Positions 15,818-23,765 of a stretch of DNA of 64,000 nucleotides are shown one piece after another. The notes under the pieces were generated by a model, which saw nothing but the letters and a program-made list of their open reading frames with translations, was not told the DNA's origin and made no database searches. This DNA comes from Saccharomonospora xinjiangensis XJ-54. Lineage in GTDB: Bacteria > Actinomycetota > Actinomycetes > Mycobacteriales > Pseudonocardiaceae. Within the stretch, counting starts at the first letter, position 1. Every line of letters begins with the position of its first letter. Made by a program: the position numbers and the translations under genes. The stretch covers positions 3,015,482 through 3,079,481 of the forward strand of contig NZ_JH636049.1 of assembly GCF_000258175.1 (NCBI RefSeq), given 5' to 3'.

Positions 15818-17167
15818 ATGGCGGCCATGGCAGCACAGCCGACCGAGACACTGCGGGATCTGCTGGAGGACAACGACCTTCCCGGCCTTCAGAACTGGCT
15901 GGCGGAACACCCGCCGTACGAGATCGCCGACGAGCTCGGGCGCGCAGACGCCGTCCACGCCGTTCTGCTGTTCCGGCTGCTCGACAAGGACAGGGCGCTC
16001 ACCGTCTTCGAGGAACTCGATCCCCCCGACCAGCAGAAGGTGCTCGAAGGGTTGCGTGAGCCCGCGTTCAGGGATGTGGTCGAGCGGATGGCGCCGGACG
16101 ACAGGGCCCGGCTGCTCGGCGAGGCGCCCGCGAAGTTCGCGCGCCACGTCCTTGCGGGGCTGAGTGCCCGCGAACGCCGCTACACGGCCGCGTTGCTCGG
16201 CTACCCGGAGCATTCGGTCGGCCGCTACATGACCCCCGAGACGGTCGCCCTGCGTCACCACATGAGCGCTGCGGAGGCTCTCGACGTGGTGCGCAGGAAG
16301 GGTGCGGACGCCGAGACGGTCTACACGCTTCCGGTGATCGACGACCGGCGCTATTTCCTCGGCACGGTGTCTCTGCGCGACCTCGTGCTCAGTGCACCGG
16401 ACAGGCCGGTCGCGGAGATCGCGAACGCCGATGTGCCGCAGGTGCATGCCACCGACGACGTCGAGGAGGCGGCACGCTTGATGCAGGACACCAACGTGCT
16501 CGCCCTGACCGTCACGGACAGCGAGAACCGCGTGCTGGGGTTGCTCACGTTCGACGACGCCTTCGAGGTGATCGAGGCCGCCGACACCGAGGACTTCGCG
16601 CGTCAGTCGGCATCGACGCCGTGGGCGGGTCACTACATGTCGGCGAGCGTGGTGGAGCTGGCGAGGGCGCGGGCGGTGTGGTTGCTGCTGCTGATCGTCG
16701 CGGCCACCTTGACGGTGAACGTGCTCCAGCTCTTTGAGGACACGCTGGCGAGTGTGACGGCGCTGGCCCTGTTCATCCCGTTGCTGGTGGGCACGGGTGG
16801 CAACGCGGGCGCGCAGGCGGCGACGGCGGCGGTGAGGGCGCTGGCCGTCGGGGAGGTGCGCACGAAGGACGTGCTCAGGGTCGCGTGGCGGGAGTGCCGG
16901 GTCGGTCTCGTGCTCGGCTCCATGCTCGCCGTGGTGGCGCTCGTGATCGGCACGCTGCTCGTGAACGTCACCGTGGCCGCCAGTGTCGCGGTCTCGCTCG
17001 TGGCGGTGTGTGCCTGGGCGGCGACCATCGGCTCCACGATGCCGCTGCTGGCCAAGCGCGTCGGCATCGACCCCGCCGTGATCTCCGCGCCCCTGGTGAC
17101 CACGCTGGTCGATGCCACAGGGCTCATCATCTACTTCCTCGTGGCGCGCCTGGTCTTCGGTCTGTGA
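15818..17167 (+). CDS. mgtE: magnesium transporter MgtE
   Basis: A 449-residue protein with a full MgtE layout: the N-domain of superhelical repeats ('ALTVFEELDPPDQQKVLEGL', 'VERMAPDDRARLLGE', residues about 10-120), two CBS domains ('SVGRYMTPETVALRHHMSAAEAL', 'FDDAFEVIEAADTEDFARQS', about 125-255), and five C-terminal membrane helices with the pore signature 'PLLVGTGGNAGAQAATAAVRAL'. Mg2+ bound to the cytosolic domains gates the channel. I start at ATG 15818, which has GGAGGGA at 15808-15814; a longer upstream frame is unlikely. No M-box-like leader is recognisable in the 142 bp upstream. Confidence 0.95.
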   Translation: MAAMAAQPTETLRDLLEDNDLPGLQNWLAEHPPYEIADELGRADAVHAVLLFRLLDKDRALTVFEELDPPDQQKVLEGLREPAFRDVVERMAPDDRARLLGEAPAKFARHVLAGLSARERRYTAALLGYPEHSVGRYMTPETVALRHHMSAAEALDVVRRKGADAETVYTLPVIDDRRYFLGTVSLRDLVLSAPDRPVAEIANADVPQVHATDDVEEAARLMQDTNVLALTVTDSENRVLGLLTFDDAFEVIEAADTEDFARQSASTPWAGHYMSASVVELARARAVWLLLLIVAATLTVNVLQLFEDTLASVTALALFIPLLVGTGGNAGAQAATAAVRALAVGEVRTKDVLRVAWRECRVGLVLGSMLAVVALVIGTLLVNVTVAASVAVSLVAVCAWAATIGSTMPLLAKRVGIDPAVISAPLVTTLVDATGLIIYFLVARLVFGL

Positions 17168-17186
17168 CTTCCGGTGAACCCGAGGG

Positions 17187-17672
17187 TCAGCGACGCTGCC
17201 CTGCGCAGGCGTCGGGGGCGGGACCACCGCCGTCGAGCCGGGCGACCGGCTCACCGACGAGCTTGCGCAGAGTGGTGCGCAGCGTGTCGCGTTCGTCCTC
17301 ACCGAGGTCGGCGAGCAGGCTGTCCTCGATGGCGGCCACCTCGGCGGACGCGGCGTGCAGCGCCCGCATCCCCTCCGGCGTCGCTTCGATGATGCGAGCC
17401 CTGCGGTCGGCCGGATCGGGTTTGCGGACGACGTAACCGGCTGCTTCGAGGTCGTCGAGGATCGCGACGAGCTTGCTCTTGTCCACTTCCATGGCTTTGG
17501 CGAGCGCGAGCTGACTCCCGGCGGGAGCGTCGGCGACGGTCATGAGGGTGGTGTAGCCCCACAGGTCCATGCCGTGCCTGGCCACCACCTCGGCCTCCGC
17601 CGCGCCGAGGCTGAGCTTGAGCCGGGCGAGGGTCCAGTGCAGGTCGTCGTGCAGTCGGCTCACGACGAGCAC
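17187..17672 (-). CDS. MarR-family transcriptional regulator
   Basis: A 161-residue winged-helix regulator ('YTTLMTVADAPAGSQLALAKAMEVDKSKLVAILDDLEAAGYVVRKPDPADRRAR', with the wing 'DPADRRAR' that marks MarR). I choose GTG 17672 because GGGAG sits 8 nt upstream; TTG 17687 and GTG 17663 are alternatives. It is divergent from an SDR gene, and a near-perfect 19-bp palindrome (17690-17708) lies at its promoter. It probably represses both itself and the SDR gene until a ligand binds. Confidence 0.88.
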   Translation of the reverse strand: MLVVSRLHDDLHWTLARLKLSLGAAEAEVVARHGMDLWGYTTLMTVADAPAGSQLALAKAMEVDKSKLVAILDDLEAAGYVVRKPDPADRRARIIEATPEGMRALHAASAEVAAIEDSLLADLGEDERDTLRTTLRKLVGEPVARLDGGGPAPDACAGQRR

Positions 17673-17689
17673 GATAACAGCTCCCAAAA

Positions 17690-17708
17690 TCGTCTTGATT
17701 CAAAACGA
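17690..17708. promoter_or_regulatory. 19-bp palindrome, probable MarR operator
   Basis: TCGTCTTGATTCAAAACGA is symmetric about its central T except for one base pair. It lies between the divergent MarR and SDR genes, 18 bp upstream of the MarR start and 48 bp upstream of the SDR start, and includes a TTGATT hexamer that could be a -35 element. MarR proteins bind sites of this length. Confidence 0.65.
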
Positions 17709-17756
17709 TCTGACTATACACTCGTCTCATTATTCAATGATTTCGGGAGTTGCACG

Positions 17757-18542
17757 ATGGACATGGGTTTGCGAGGTCGCGTGGCACTGGTCACCGGTGC
17801 GTCAACGGGCATCGGCGCGGCCACGGCCCGCGCGTTCGGTGGTGAGGGTGCGAGGGTCGCGCTCACCTACCGGACGAACAAGGACAAGGCCACCCGCGTC
17901 GCGAAGGAGGTGGAGAGCGTGGGTGGCGAAGCACTCACCGTTCGCCTCGACCTGGAGGACAGGGCGGGTATCGCCGCTGCCGTGTCGGCGGTGGTCCAAC
18001 GCTGGGGCGGGGTGGACGTGCTCGTGGCCAACGCCGTTCGCTGGGGAGGCTCGGCGCCGGACTTCTCGGCGAGGTTCGAGGACGTTCCGGCCGAGGAATG
18101 GCAGGCGATGGTCGATGCCAACCTGCTCGGCACGGCGGACGTGGTGCGGCAGGTGCTGCCGTCGATGCGGGCACGGCGGTGGGGGCGCATCGTGCTCGTG
18201 TCCTCCGGCGTCGCGGAGGAGGGACTGCCCGGCCCCGGCCCCTACGGCACAGCCAAGTCGGGCCTGCACGGTATGGCACGGGCTCTCGCGTGGAACGCCG
18301 GCAGCGACGGCGTCCTCGTCAACGTCGTCGCGCCGGGCCTCACGCTCACCGAGCGGGTGCCGAGCCTGGGGTCGCATTACGTGGACACGTTCGCCGCGGC
18401 CGTCCCGTCGCGTCGTCTGTCCACACCGGACGAGGTTGCGCGGCTTGTGACGTTCCTCGGCTCGGAGGCCAACGGCAACCTCACCGGGGAACTGGTGCGC
18501 GAGGGCAGTTCCGCGGCCCGCGCACCGCACGTCGGCGGGTGA
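17757..18542 (+). CDS. short-chain dehydrogenase/reductase (MarR-controlled)
   Basis: A 261-residue classical SDR, ATG 17757, preceded by a GGGAG at 17745-17749. 'VTGASTGIGAATARAFGGEGA' binds NAD(P). 'DVLVANAVRWGG' replaces the usual NNAG. The catalytic 'VSSGVAEEGLPGPGPYGTAK' has Ser, Tyr and Lys in place. The layout matches FabG-like ketoreductases. It is divergent from the MarR gene with the operator between, suggesting an inducible detoxification or xenobiotic-reduction role. Substrate unknown. Confidence 0.9.
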   Translation: MDMGLRGRVALVTGASTGIGAATARAFGGEGARVALTYRTNKDKATRVAKEVESVGGEALTVRLDLEDRAGIAAAVSAVVQRWGGVDVLVANAVRWGGSAPDFSARFEDVPAEEWQAMVDANLLGTADVVRQVLPSMRARRWGRIVLVSSGVAEEGLPGPGPYGTAKSGLHGMARALAWNAGSDGVLVNVVAPGLTLTERVPSLGSHYVDTFAAAVPSRRLSTPDEVARLVTFLGSEANGNLTGELVREGSSAARAPHVGG

Positions 18543-18561
18543 GGCGGTGAGTGACGGCCGC

Positions 18562-18611
18562 GTGCCGAAAGGCGTGTGACAAGGCCGTGTGCCGAAAGGC
18601 GTGACAAGGCC
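18562..18611. repeat. short tandem duplication after the SDR gene
   Basis: The segment GTGCCGAAAGGCGTG(TG)ACAAGGCC occurs twice in tandem (about 18562-18585 and 18589-18611), differing by one TG. It looks like a recent slippage duplication, partly inside the left arm of the following terminator. Confidence 0.6.
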
Positions 18612-18640
18612 ACCGCCACCGGGTCTCGGTGACGGTGGCC
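18608..18640. terminator. bidirectional terminator between convergent genes
   Basis: A 14-bp stem with one mismatch (18608-18621 with 18627-18640), 5-nt loop, followed by TTCGCTTC on the plus strand. It separates the SDR gene (stop 18542) from the convergent M23 peptidase gene (stop 18661). Confidence 0.75.
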
Positions 18641-18660
18641 TTCGCTTCGGGACCCTGCGA

Positions 18661-19758
18661 TCACAGGGTGATGCCGTTGGCCTGCAACCAGGGCAGCGGG
18701 TCGATCTTCACACCGTTCTCGATGATCTCGAAGTGCAGGTGCGGGCCGGTGGACTGGCCGCGATTGCCCATCGTGGCGATCTGCTGACCGGCCTCGACGC
18801 GCTGACCGACCGACACGAGCGACTCGTTGATGTGCCCGTAGACGGTGATCAGGCCGTTGTCGTGCTGCACGCGGACCCACAGGCCGAAGCCGCTCGCGGG
18901 ACCCGACGAGATCACGGTGCCCGACATGAGGGAGTGGATCGGCGTGCCGATGGCGTTGGCGATGTCCACGCCGTAGTGCGTTGTGCCCCACCGCGCGCCG
19001 TAGCCGGAGGTGAACGTTCCCTCCGCAGGCTTCACGACGCCGGGAGCAGGCGGCGGGGGCGGGGGAGCGGCCGGAGCCGCCGCACCACCGTCCGCGGGAG
19101 CCTCGGCGGCCTGCTTCTCGGCCTCCTCGGCCTTCTTCCGCTCGTGCAGCTTGTCCAATTCGGACTGCTTCTCGTCCTGCTTCGCGGCGGCCTGCTTGTG
19201 CGCCTTCTCGGCGTTGAGCTTGGCGCGCTCGGCCTTGGTCTGTTCGCGTTCCGCCTTCTCGACGCGCTTGCCCGCGTCGTCGGCTGCGTCGCGCTTGGCA
19301 TCGACGTCCTGGCTCATCGAGTCGGTGACGTCGGAGCCGAGGAAGCCCATCAGCGAGTTGACCACACCGGCGAAGCTGAACCCGGAGGACTGCTCGTCAA
19401 CGCGCTGCTGCGCCTTCCGCAGCTGCGCCTCGGCCTTGGCGACCGTGGCGCGAGCCTTGACGAGGCTGCCGCGAGCGTCCTCCGTGGCCTTCTTCGCCTT
19501 GTCGTGCTGCGACGTCGTGTTGTCGAGCCTCTTCTTGGCGTCAGCCGCTTGCTTCTTGACCTTCTCCAGGGCCTTCTCGGCCGAGGCGATCTGCTCGCCG
19601 AGTGGCTTCTCGTCCTGCTGTGCTGCCGCAGGGTTGAGCTGGATCTGCTGGGTCGCCGTCTCCGCGGGCTCCGCGAAGCTGACGCCGGGGGTGGAAATCA
19701 GGGTCAGTGAGGCGAGTAGCGCGATCGGCGCGGCCCGCCGGACATGACGCGCACGCAT
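18661..19758 (-). CDS. secreted M23 (LytM) peptidoglycan endopeptidase with N-terminal coiled coil
   Basis: A 365-residue protein from ATG 19758 (GGAG 8-9 nt upstream). The signal peptide is 'RARHVRRAAPIALLASLTLISTPGVSFAEPA'. Residues about 50-210 are charged heptad coiled coil rich in K, A, E and Q. A Pro-rich linker follows, then a LytM domain with zinc ligands H and D in 'THYGVDIA' and the 'GPHLHFE' HxH motif, so it should be catalytically active. Such EnvC/RipC-like proteins cut peptide cross-links during division or wall remodelling. A hydrophobic stretch ('SFAGVVNSLMGFLG', about 125-140) interrupts the coiled coil. Confidence 0.93.
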   Translation of the reverse strand: MRARHVRRAAPIALLASLTLISTPGVSFAEPAETATQQIQLNPAAAQQDEKPLGEQIASAEKALEKVKKQAADAKKRLDNTTSQHDKAKKATEDARGSLVKARATVAKAEAQLRKAQQRVDEQSSGFSFAGVVNSLMGFLGSDVTDSMSQDVDAKRDAADDAGKRVEKAEREQTKAERAKLNAEKAHKQAAAKQDEKQSELDKLHERKKAEEAEKQAAEAPADGGAAAPAAPPPPPPAPGVVKPAEGTFTSGYGARWGTTHYGVDIANAIGTPIHSLMSGTVISSGPASGFGLWVRVQHDNGLITVYGHINESLVSVGQRVEAGQQIATMGNRGQSTGPHLHFEIIENGVKIDPLPWLQANGITL

Positions 19759-20106
19759 ATGTGCGACTCCAGTGGGTGTCGGGGGAAAGCGCGCCGGTGG
19801 GGGGCCGACGCACTCGAATCGGGGCACTCGCGACTATGCGGACTCGGCTCGATCGCTCTCTACCAAACTTGATGTGCGCCACAACGATTCGGTTACTTTT
19901 ACGATAATTCTCGGCGTGGCGTACTTGACTGCGCACGAAGTGCTGATCAGCGGCCCGGTTTCGGGCGTGGTGGGACCCGCCTCTGGAAGGGTTCCGCGCC
20001 GGGCGCCGAGGTGACACACTCGCGTTGACTCATCACGCTCGGTGGCACAGTGGTGATCAACACAGGTGTTCGACACCGTCTCCGCCACTGGAAGGAGCCC
20101 AACGCA
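19759..20106. other. divergent regulatory region (348 bp)
   Basis: No gene. It carries the promoters of the M23 peptidase (minus) and the DUF574 methyltransferase (plus). An AT-rich stretch at about 19860-19915 is the likeliest promoter zone for the peptidase, leaving a leader of roughly 100 nt. I looked for a c-di-AMP (ydaO) riboswitch, which often precedes actinobacterial cell-wall hydrolase genes, and do not see its conserved elements. Confidence 0.4.
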
Positions 20107-20955
20107 GTGCAGGACCAGGCGCAGAACCCGGGGCAGACGATCCCACCATCGGCGAAGCTCGACCCCACGAGGCCGACGGTCGCCAGGGTCTACGACGCCA
20201 GCCTCGGGGGCAAGGACAACTACGAGGTCGATCGGCAGGTCTTCGAGCTGGTCAAACAGGTGGCTCCGCATCAGGGCGACGTCAGCTGGATGAACCGCAG
20301 GTTCCTCGTGCGCGCGGTCCGCTACCTCACTGAGATCGTGGGCATGGATCAGTTCCTCGACCTCGGCAGCGGGTTACCCACCGTGCAGAACACACACGAG
20401 GTCGCGCAGTTCAGCAACCCGGACGCCAGGGTCGTCTACGTGGACAACGACCCCATCTGCAACGCGCACGGCAGGGCGTTGCTTGAGGAGAACGAGAACA
20501 CCCGGTTCGTCGAGGCCGACCTGACGAAGCCGCAGGACGTGCTCACCCATCCGGAGATCACGCGGCATCTCGAACTCGACCGCCCGCTGGTGCTCATGCA
20601 GATCGGCACGCTTCACCACGTGTCCGACGAGGAGGACCCGGTGGCGGTCATGCGCGCGTACGTTGACGCGCTGCCGTCCGGCTCGTACGTGGCGATGACG
20701 CATTTCTGGGACCCCGCGGCGGAGAACCCCGAGTGGTCGCGGCACGCCCACGAGCTGGAAAGCAAGCTGCACGAAGCGGGACTCGGAAGCGGGTTCTGGC
20801 GCGAGCGCGCGCAGATCGAGAAGCTGTTCGTCGGACTGGAGTTGCTGGAGCCGGGGCTCGTGCGACTCGACGACTGGTGGCCCGCGGGGCCGCGCACGCG
20901 CGAGGCGTGGCCGGAGGAGAACCTCATGCTCGGCGGGGTGGCCGTCAAACGGTGA
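20107..20955 (+). CDS. SAM-dependent methyltransferase of the DUF574 (Methyltransf_19) family
   Basis: A 282-residue protein; I choose GTG 20107 because AAGGAG lies 9 nt upstream, although the frame is open 19 codons further. Family landmarks are 'PTVARVYDASLGGKDNYEVDRQV', the SAM loop 'FLDLGSGLPTVQNTHEVAQ' (about 90-108), 'VYVDNDPICNAHGRALL', and 'LDDWWPAGPR' near the end. This family is multiplied in actinomycetes, especially those with aerial mycelium, often near regulatory or secondary-metabolite genes; substrates are unknown. Its TGA overlaps the GTG of the next gene. Confidence 0.93.
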   Translation: MQDQAQNPGQTIPPSAKLDPTRPTVARVYDASLGGKDNYEVDRQVFELVKQVAPHQGDVSWMNRRFLVRAVRYLTEIVGMDQFLDLGSGLPTVQNTHEVAQFSNPDARVVYVDNDPICNAHGRALLEENENTRFVEADLTKPQDVLTHPEITRHLELDRPLVLMQIGTLHHVSDEEDPVAVMRAYVDALPSGSYVAMTHFWDPAAENPEWSRHAHELESKLHEAGLGSGFWRERAQIEKLFVGLELLEPGLVRLDDWWPAGPRTREAWPEENLMLGGVAVKR

Positions 20956-21491
20956 GCACGAGAGTGGTCCTGGACGGGCCTGTGTACGTCAACTACGGCC
21001 AGTTCTACGTCGAGTCGGGTGCCGAGCACGCGGATATGGAGAAGTGTTTCGCAGGTCAGGAAAACGGCCTGTGTGGAGCCGCTTCGCCGGGGGTTCTGTT
21101 CTGTGTCACCGGCCTGCACACCGGCAGCGTCCGGCTCACCGTCGAGGTGTGTGACGGCGAGCCGGAGCTGGACGACCGCTGGGAGGACGTCGTCGAGGTG
21201 TCGTTCCGGCCGTCGGGTGCGGCGCAGGTGACGGGCTGGTGCGGCGAGTGGGGCCACGACCTGGACCTGGCCGAATGTGACTACCGGGTGCGCTACAGCG
21301 CCCGCGACATGGACGCCGGTGGGCAGCGTGACATGAGCCGGGACGACGCGGACGACGACTGCGAGGACTGCACGGTGGATGCCTACCTGCTTCAGTTCTG
21401 GCCCGCGCCGAAGGCCGACGACGTCGTGGTGAGGCAGACCAGTGACACCGCGGCCTACTGGCACGGCGTCTCGTGGACGCCGTCGCCGTAG
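20952..21491 (+). CDS. conserved actinobacterial protein of unknown function
   Basis: A 179-residue acidic, probably beta-rich protein beginning at GTG 20952, which overlaps the methyltransferase stop (GTGA). The text 'VYVNYGQFYVES', 'GLCGAASPGVLFCVTGLHTG', 'WEDVVEVSFRP', 'LLQFWPAPKADDVVVRQTSDTAAYWH' looks like a conserved actinomycete family I have met only as hypothetical. No signal peptide or membrane segment. Seven or so cysteines, including a 'DDCEDC' cluster. Translational coupling to a DUF574 methyltransferase suggests that they act together. Confidence 0.8.
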   Translation: MSTRVVLDGPVYVNYGQFYVESGAEHADMEKCFAGQENGLCGAASPGVLFCVTGLHTGSVRLTVEVCDGEPELDDRWEDVVEVSFRPSGAAQVTGWCGEWGHDLDLAECDYRVRYSARDMDAGGQRDMSRDDADDDCEDCTVDAYLLQFWPAPKADDVVVRQTSDTAAYWHGVSWTPSP

Positions 21492-21559
21492 CCGAGGGCG
21501 TGGGAAGCGGCGCGAGGCCGGGTTCCTGGGCGAGGAGTCCGTGCTGCCCGTCGTGGGCG

Positions 21560-21770
21560 CGTGCCACCGACGAGCAGGCGCCTACCTCGCGAACACCTGG
21601 TGGAGCGGGGATTCGAGCGCATCGCGTGTATCACGGGACCGAGGGAGCACAGGCTCGTCCACTTAGTGGCTCCTCGGCTACCGCCCCGCGCTCGCCCGGG
21701 AAGGCCGTGACGAGGACGAGCCGATGCGCTTCGCCGACTTTCGGCGAACTCGGCGGCCAGGTCGTCGATC
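21560..21770 (+). pseudogene. fragment of a LacI-family regulator, frameshifted
   Basis: Three short stretches in different frames together match the ligand-domain region of a LacI-type repressor: 'ATDEQA', then 'EHLVERGFERIACITGPREH' (about 21590-21650), then 'LLGYRPALAREGRDEDEPMRFADFRRT' (about 21666-21750). They are collinear and separated by indels. The DNA-binding domain and the C-terminal half are missing. It is decayed and cannot be functional. Confidence 0.6.
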
Positions 21771-22052
21771 AGTCCATTCTCGACACCCAGGTGAGTTCTG
21801 TCCATGTCCAATGGCCTCGTGACCGTCGCTGTGCTGAAGAGCCCGGCGGCGGACTGCTGGTTTCGGAGGATGCTGGCGTGGCGGACTTCGACTGTGCTGT
21901 GGGAGAACCTGGTGCATTCGACCGGCACCGCAGTCGGCCGACGGAAGCACCACGAAGGCGCGCGACGGCCGAGGCGCTGAGCGGCATACGGGCAACCCGG
22001 AAGCTGGCGCGTTTCACGGCAGAGCCGAGGTGATCGATAGGCCCTTGATCGC
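21771..22052. other. degenerate non-coding stretch
   Basis: Nothing recognisable. Several open frames on both strands have no RBS, no conserved motif and atypical composition (for example a plus-strand frame from ATG 21805). It lies between the LacI fragment and the RHS fragment and is probably decayed mobile or accessory DNA. Confidence 0.4.
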
Positions 22053-22304
22053 TTAAGCCACGTCACCATGGCACCAACGCCGATGTGCTGGAGCCGACGT
22101 CAACGTGTGCGGCTGCACCTGCCCCGCCGACGGATACTCGTAGGCCCGAGTCGTGTCCCCCTCGACCTCGTGCCGAACCTCCGACACCCGATTACCGGCC
22201 TCGTCGTAACCGAACTCCACCCAGTACGGCGCCGCCCCACCGAGACCCAGCACGGTCGGCGCCGACGCACAGTCACCCGAAACAGGCACGTGCGCCGACG
22301 TCAA
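22053..22304 (-). pseudogene. RHS-repeat protein fragment
   Basis: The frame contains one clear RHS/YD-repeat unit: 'VEFGYDEAGNRVSEVRHE', 'GDTTRAYEYPSAGQVQPHTLTSA'. The YD..GNR core and the YxYP..GQ.QPHTLTS tail are typical of actinobacterial RHS polymorphic toxins. The protein would normally have many such units before a toxin tip; here only about 60 residues remain, followed by an unrelated tail. It lies on the same strand as the HINT-toxin and immunity pieces at 22455-24200 and is part of the same decayed locus. Confidence 0.7.
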
Positions 22305-22759
22305 CCGCCGCAGGGGACGTCGCGGCCGGAGAGGCGGACGAAGGCGGCGCGACCCGCCCGAATCGGCTCAGTGAGGGATGCTCGGTGGGCCGTGGACACT
22401 CACCGACATCGCCCCACTCGACAGACAAGGGTTTCCATAGGGCAACCTTGGCATTCACGTGTCCTCTTCAGCCGCATCAGCATAACGACTGAAGAGCTCT
22501 ATGGCGGCAGCTTCTTGTTCCTCGAGTGCAGCCGCATGCTCAGGATCCTCAATAAGCTCAGGGTATCCCCAGAGTGCCACAACAGGATGTGACCACAGTT
22601 CTTTTCCAGAAGCATGTACGCCCGCCTTCAAAGCGAAGTGCCAGTTCTCCGGAATCTGCGCCGTCATCAAGTCGAAGAACCCAGCAGGGGCGAAGCAGGG
22701 CCTACCCCAATCATCGCGAACGAGGTATTCGAGTACATTCTCGGTGATGCTCATACCCA

Positions 22760-23638
22760 GAGCGTTATTCAGGCTTACCAGCCAAGTCGGTAGAATTCCA
22801 ATGCGGTGATGACTCGGATGACGTTGGGAAGTTCGGCGAGTCGTCCTCGGTAACCGGTGGCGAGTATTTTCCAGTTCTTGATATGGGCGATGCACCGTTC
22901 GACTGCGGCACGCAGTGAGGAGATAGCTTTGTTGTTGGCCTTGTCTCCGATGGAAAGTTCGCCGCCCTTTGGTTTTTTGCGTGGTGTGATCGCGTGAGTT
23001 CCTTGGTAGGCGGGGTCGGCGATGATCGGGGCATCGGCCAGAAGAACCTCCCAGTCGCATTCGGTGAACGCTTTGCGGTCATGCATTGCGCCAGGCAGGG
23101 GTATCGATATTCCCAACAGGACGCCGTCGGTATCGGCTGCCACCTGGATGTTGAGCCCGGCCCGACGGCGCTTACCGGAGTAGTTGTCCTCGTGACCTGC
23201 ACGGTTGCCAGTGGGGATGTCGGTGCCGTCGACGAGGACAAGTCGGCCGCGTATCGCTTCTTTGAGGTGGGGAACGTGCAGGCATAACGCCTCTCCGATC
23301 AGCGGGAGAATGCGTCGATAGACTCTCGACACTGTCGACTGGCTGACATCGAACAGATCGCCCACGGCCGCCTGGTTCAGGTTCTGCCGAACATAAATCA
23401 ACGTCAGTAGGACAGCCCGATAGAGTCCCATAGCCGGAGGCCACGATCGCTCGCGACCGCACTGAACGATCTGCCAAATACGGGCAACAAGCTCCTCAAC
23501 CTGGTCGGCAGAAAGTCCTGTAGTAGAATGGTATCGCAACGGCTCCGCCTGTTAATCGTCTTCTGTGGTAGGAAAACGATCTTACACGGCGGGGCCGTTG
23601 TCCTATTTTTAGGCAACCATGCCACCTGAATAACGCTC
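22760..23638 (-). mobile_element. 879-bp IS5-superfamily-like insertion sequence
   Basis: Perfect 14-bp terminal inverted repeats GAGCGTTATTCAGG (22760-22773; complement 23625-23638) enclose one intact transposase gene. A 3-bp direct repeat CCA flanks both ends (22757-22759 and 23639-23641), a target-site duplication. The element is fully delimited and appears intact, and it interrupts a reading frame that closes perfectly when it is removed. Assignment to the IS5 group rests on the transposase; the exact subgroup is uncertain. Confidence 0.9.
22775..23539 (-). CDS. IS5-like DDE transposase
   Basis: A 254-residue transposase. The N-terminal helix-turn-helix reads 'NQAAVGDLFDVSQSTVSRVYRRILP' (about 52-76). 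The RNase H-like catalytic acids are in 'VLVDGTDIP' (first D), 'PIIADPAYQG' (second D) and 'RAAVERCIAHIKNWKIL' (E), all in place, so the enzyme looks active. Stop lies just inside one terminal repeat. Codon use is less GC-biased than in the neighbouring genes, consistent with recent arrival. Confidence 0.9.
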   Translation of the reverse strand: MRYHSTTGLSADQVEELVARIWQIVQCGRERSWPPAMGLYRAVLLTLIYVRQNLNQAAVGDLFDVSQSTVSRVYRRILPLIGEALCLHVPHLKEAIRGRLVLVDGTDIPTGNRAGHEDNYSGKRRRAGLNIQVAADTDGVLLGISIPLPGAMHDRKAFTECDWEVLLADAPIIADPAYQGTHAITPRKKPKGGELSIGDKANNKAISSLRAAVERCIAHIKNWKILATGYRGRLAELPNVIRVITALEFYRLGW

Positions 23639-23765
23639 CCAATATTGGGTATCTCTTACCGATCGTCAACGCATATACGCTTTCGAACTCCGCTGCTCGA
23701 TGCCGCTGATGATCGGATAACGCACGAGGATCGTTAGAGATACAAGCGGCCCTCATCGGACTTTC

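Larger units (their letters stand above)
22455..23756 (-). pseudogene. probable RHS-toxin immunity gene split by an insertion sequence
   Basis: The gene begins at ATG 23756, 9 bp after the toxin stop, and runs 39 codons plus one base to 23639, where the IS starts. It resumes at 22756 and ends at 22455. Removing the IS (22760-23638) and one TGG target copy joins '...RYPIL' to 'GMSITENVLEY...' in one uninterrupted 139-codon frame. A secondary ATG at 22754 could express the last 99 residues. The protein is acidic and soluble with no family I recognise. Its place right behind a toxin tip is the classic position of an immunity gene, which is why I infer that role. Confidence 0.75.

Noticed and set aside
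18562..18611. Short CRISPR-like repeats
   Set aside because: Only two adjoining copies with no spacers and no cas genes anywhere in the window; this is a tandem slip duplication.
19759..20106. Possible c-di-AMP riboswitch before the M23 peptidase gene
   Set aside because: The leader of roughly 100 nt lacks the conserved ydaO segments and is too short; only the association with cell-wall hydrolases prompted the idea.
21805..22033. A small gene starting at ATG 21805
   Set aside because: The frame ends after about 57 codons with no RBS or family and lies among decayed LacI and RHS sequence.
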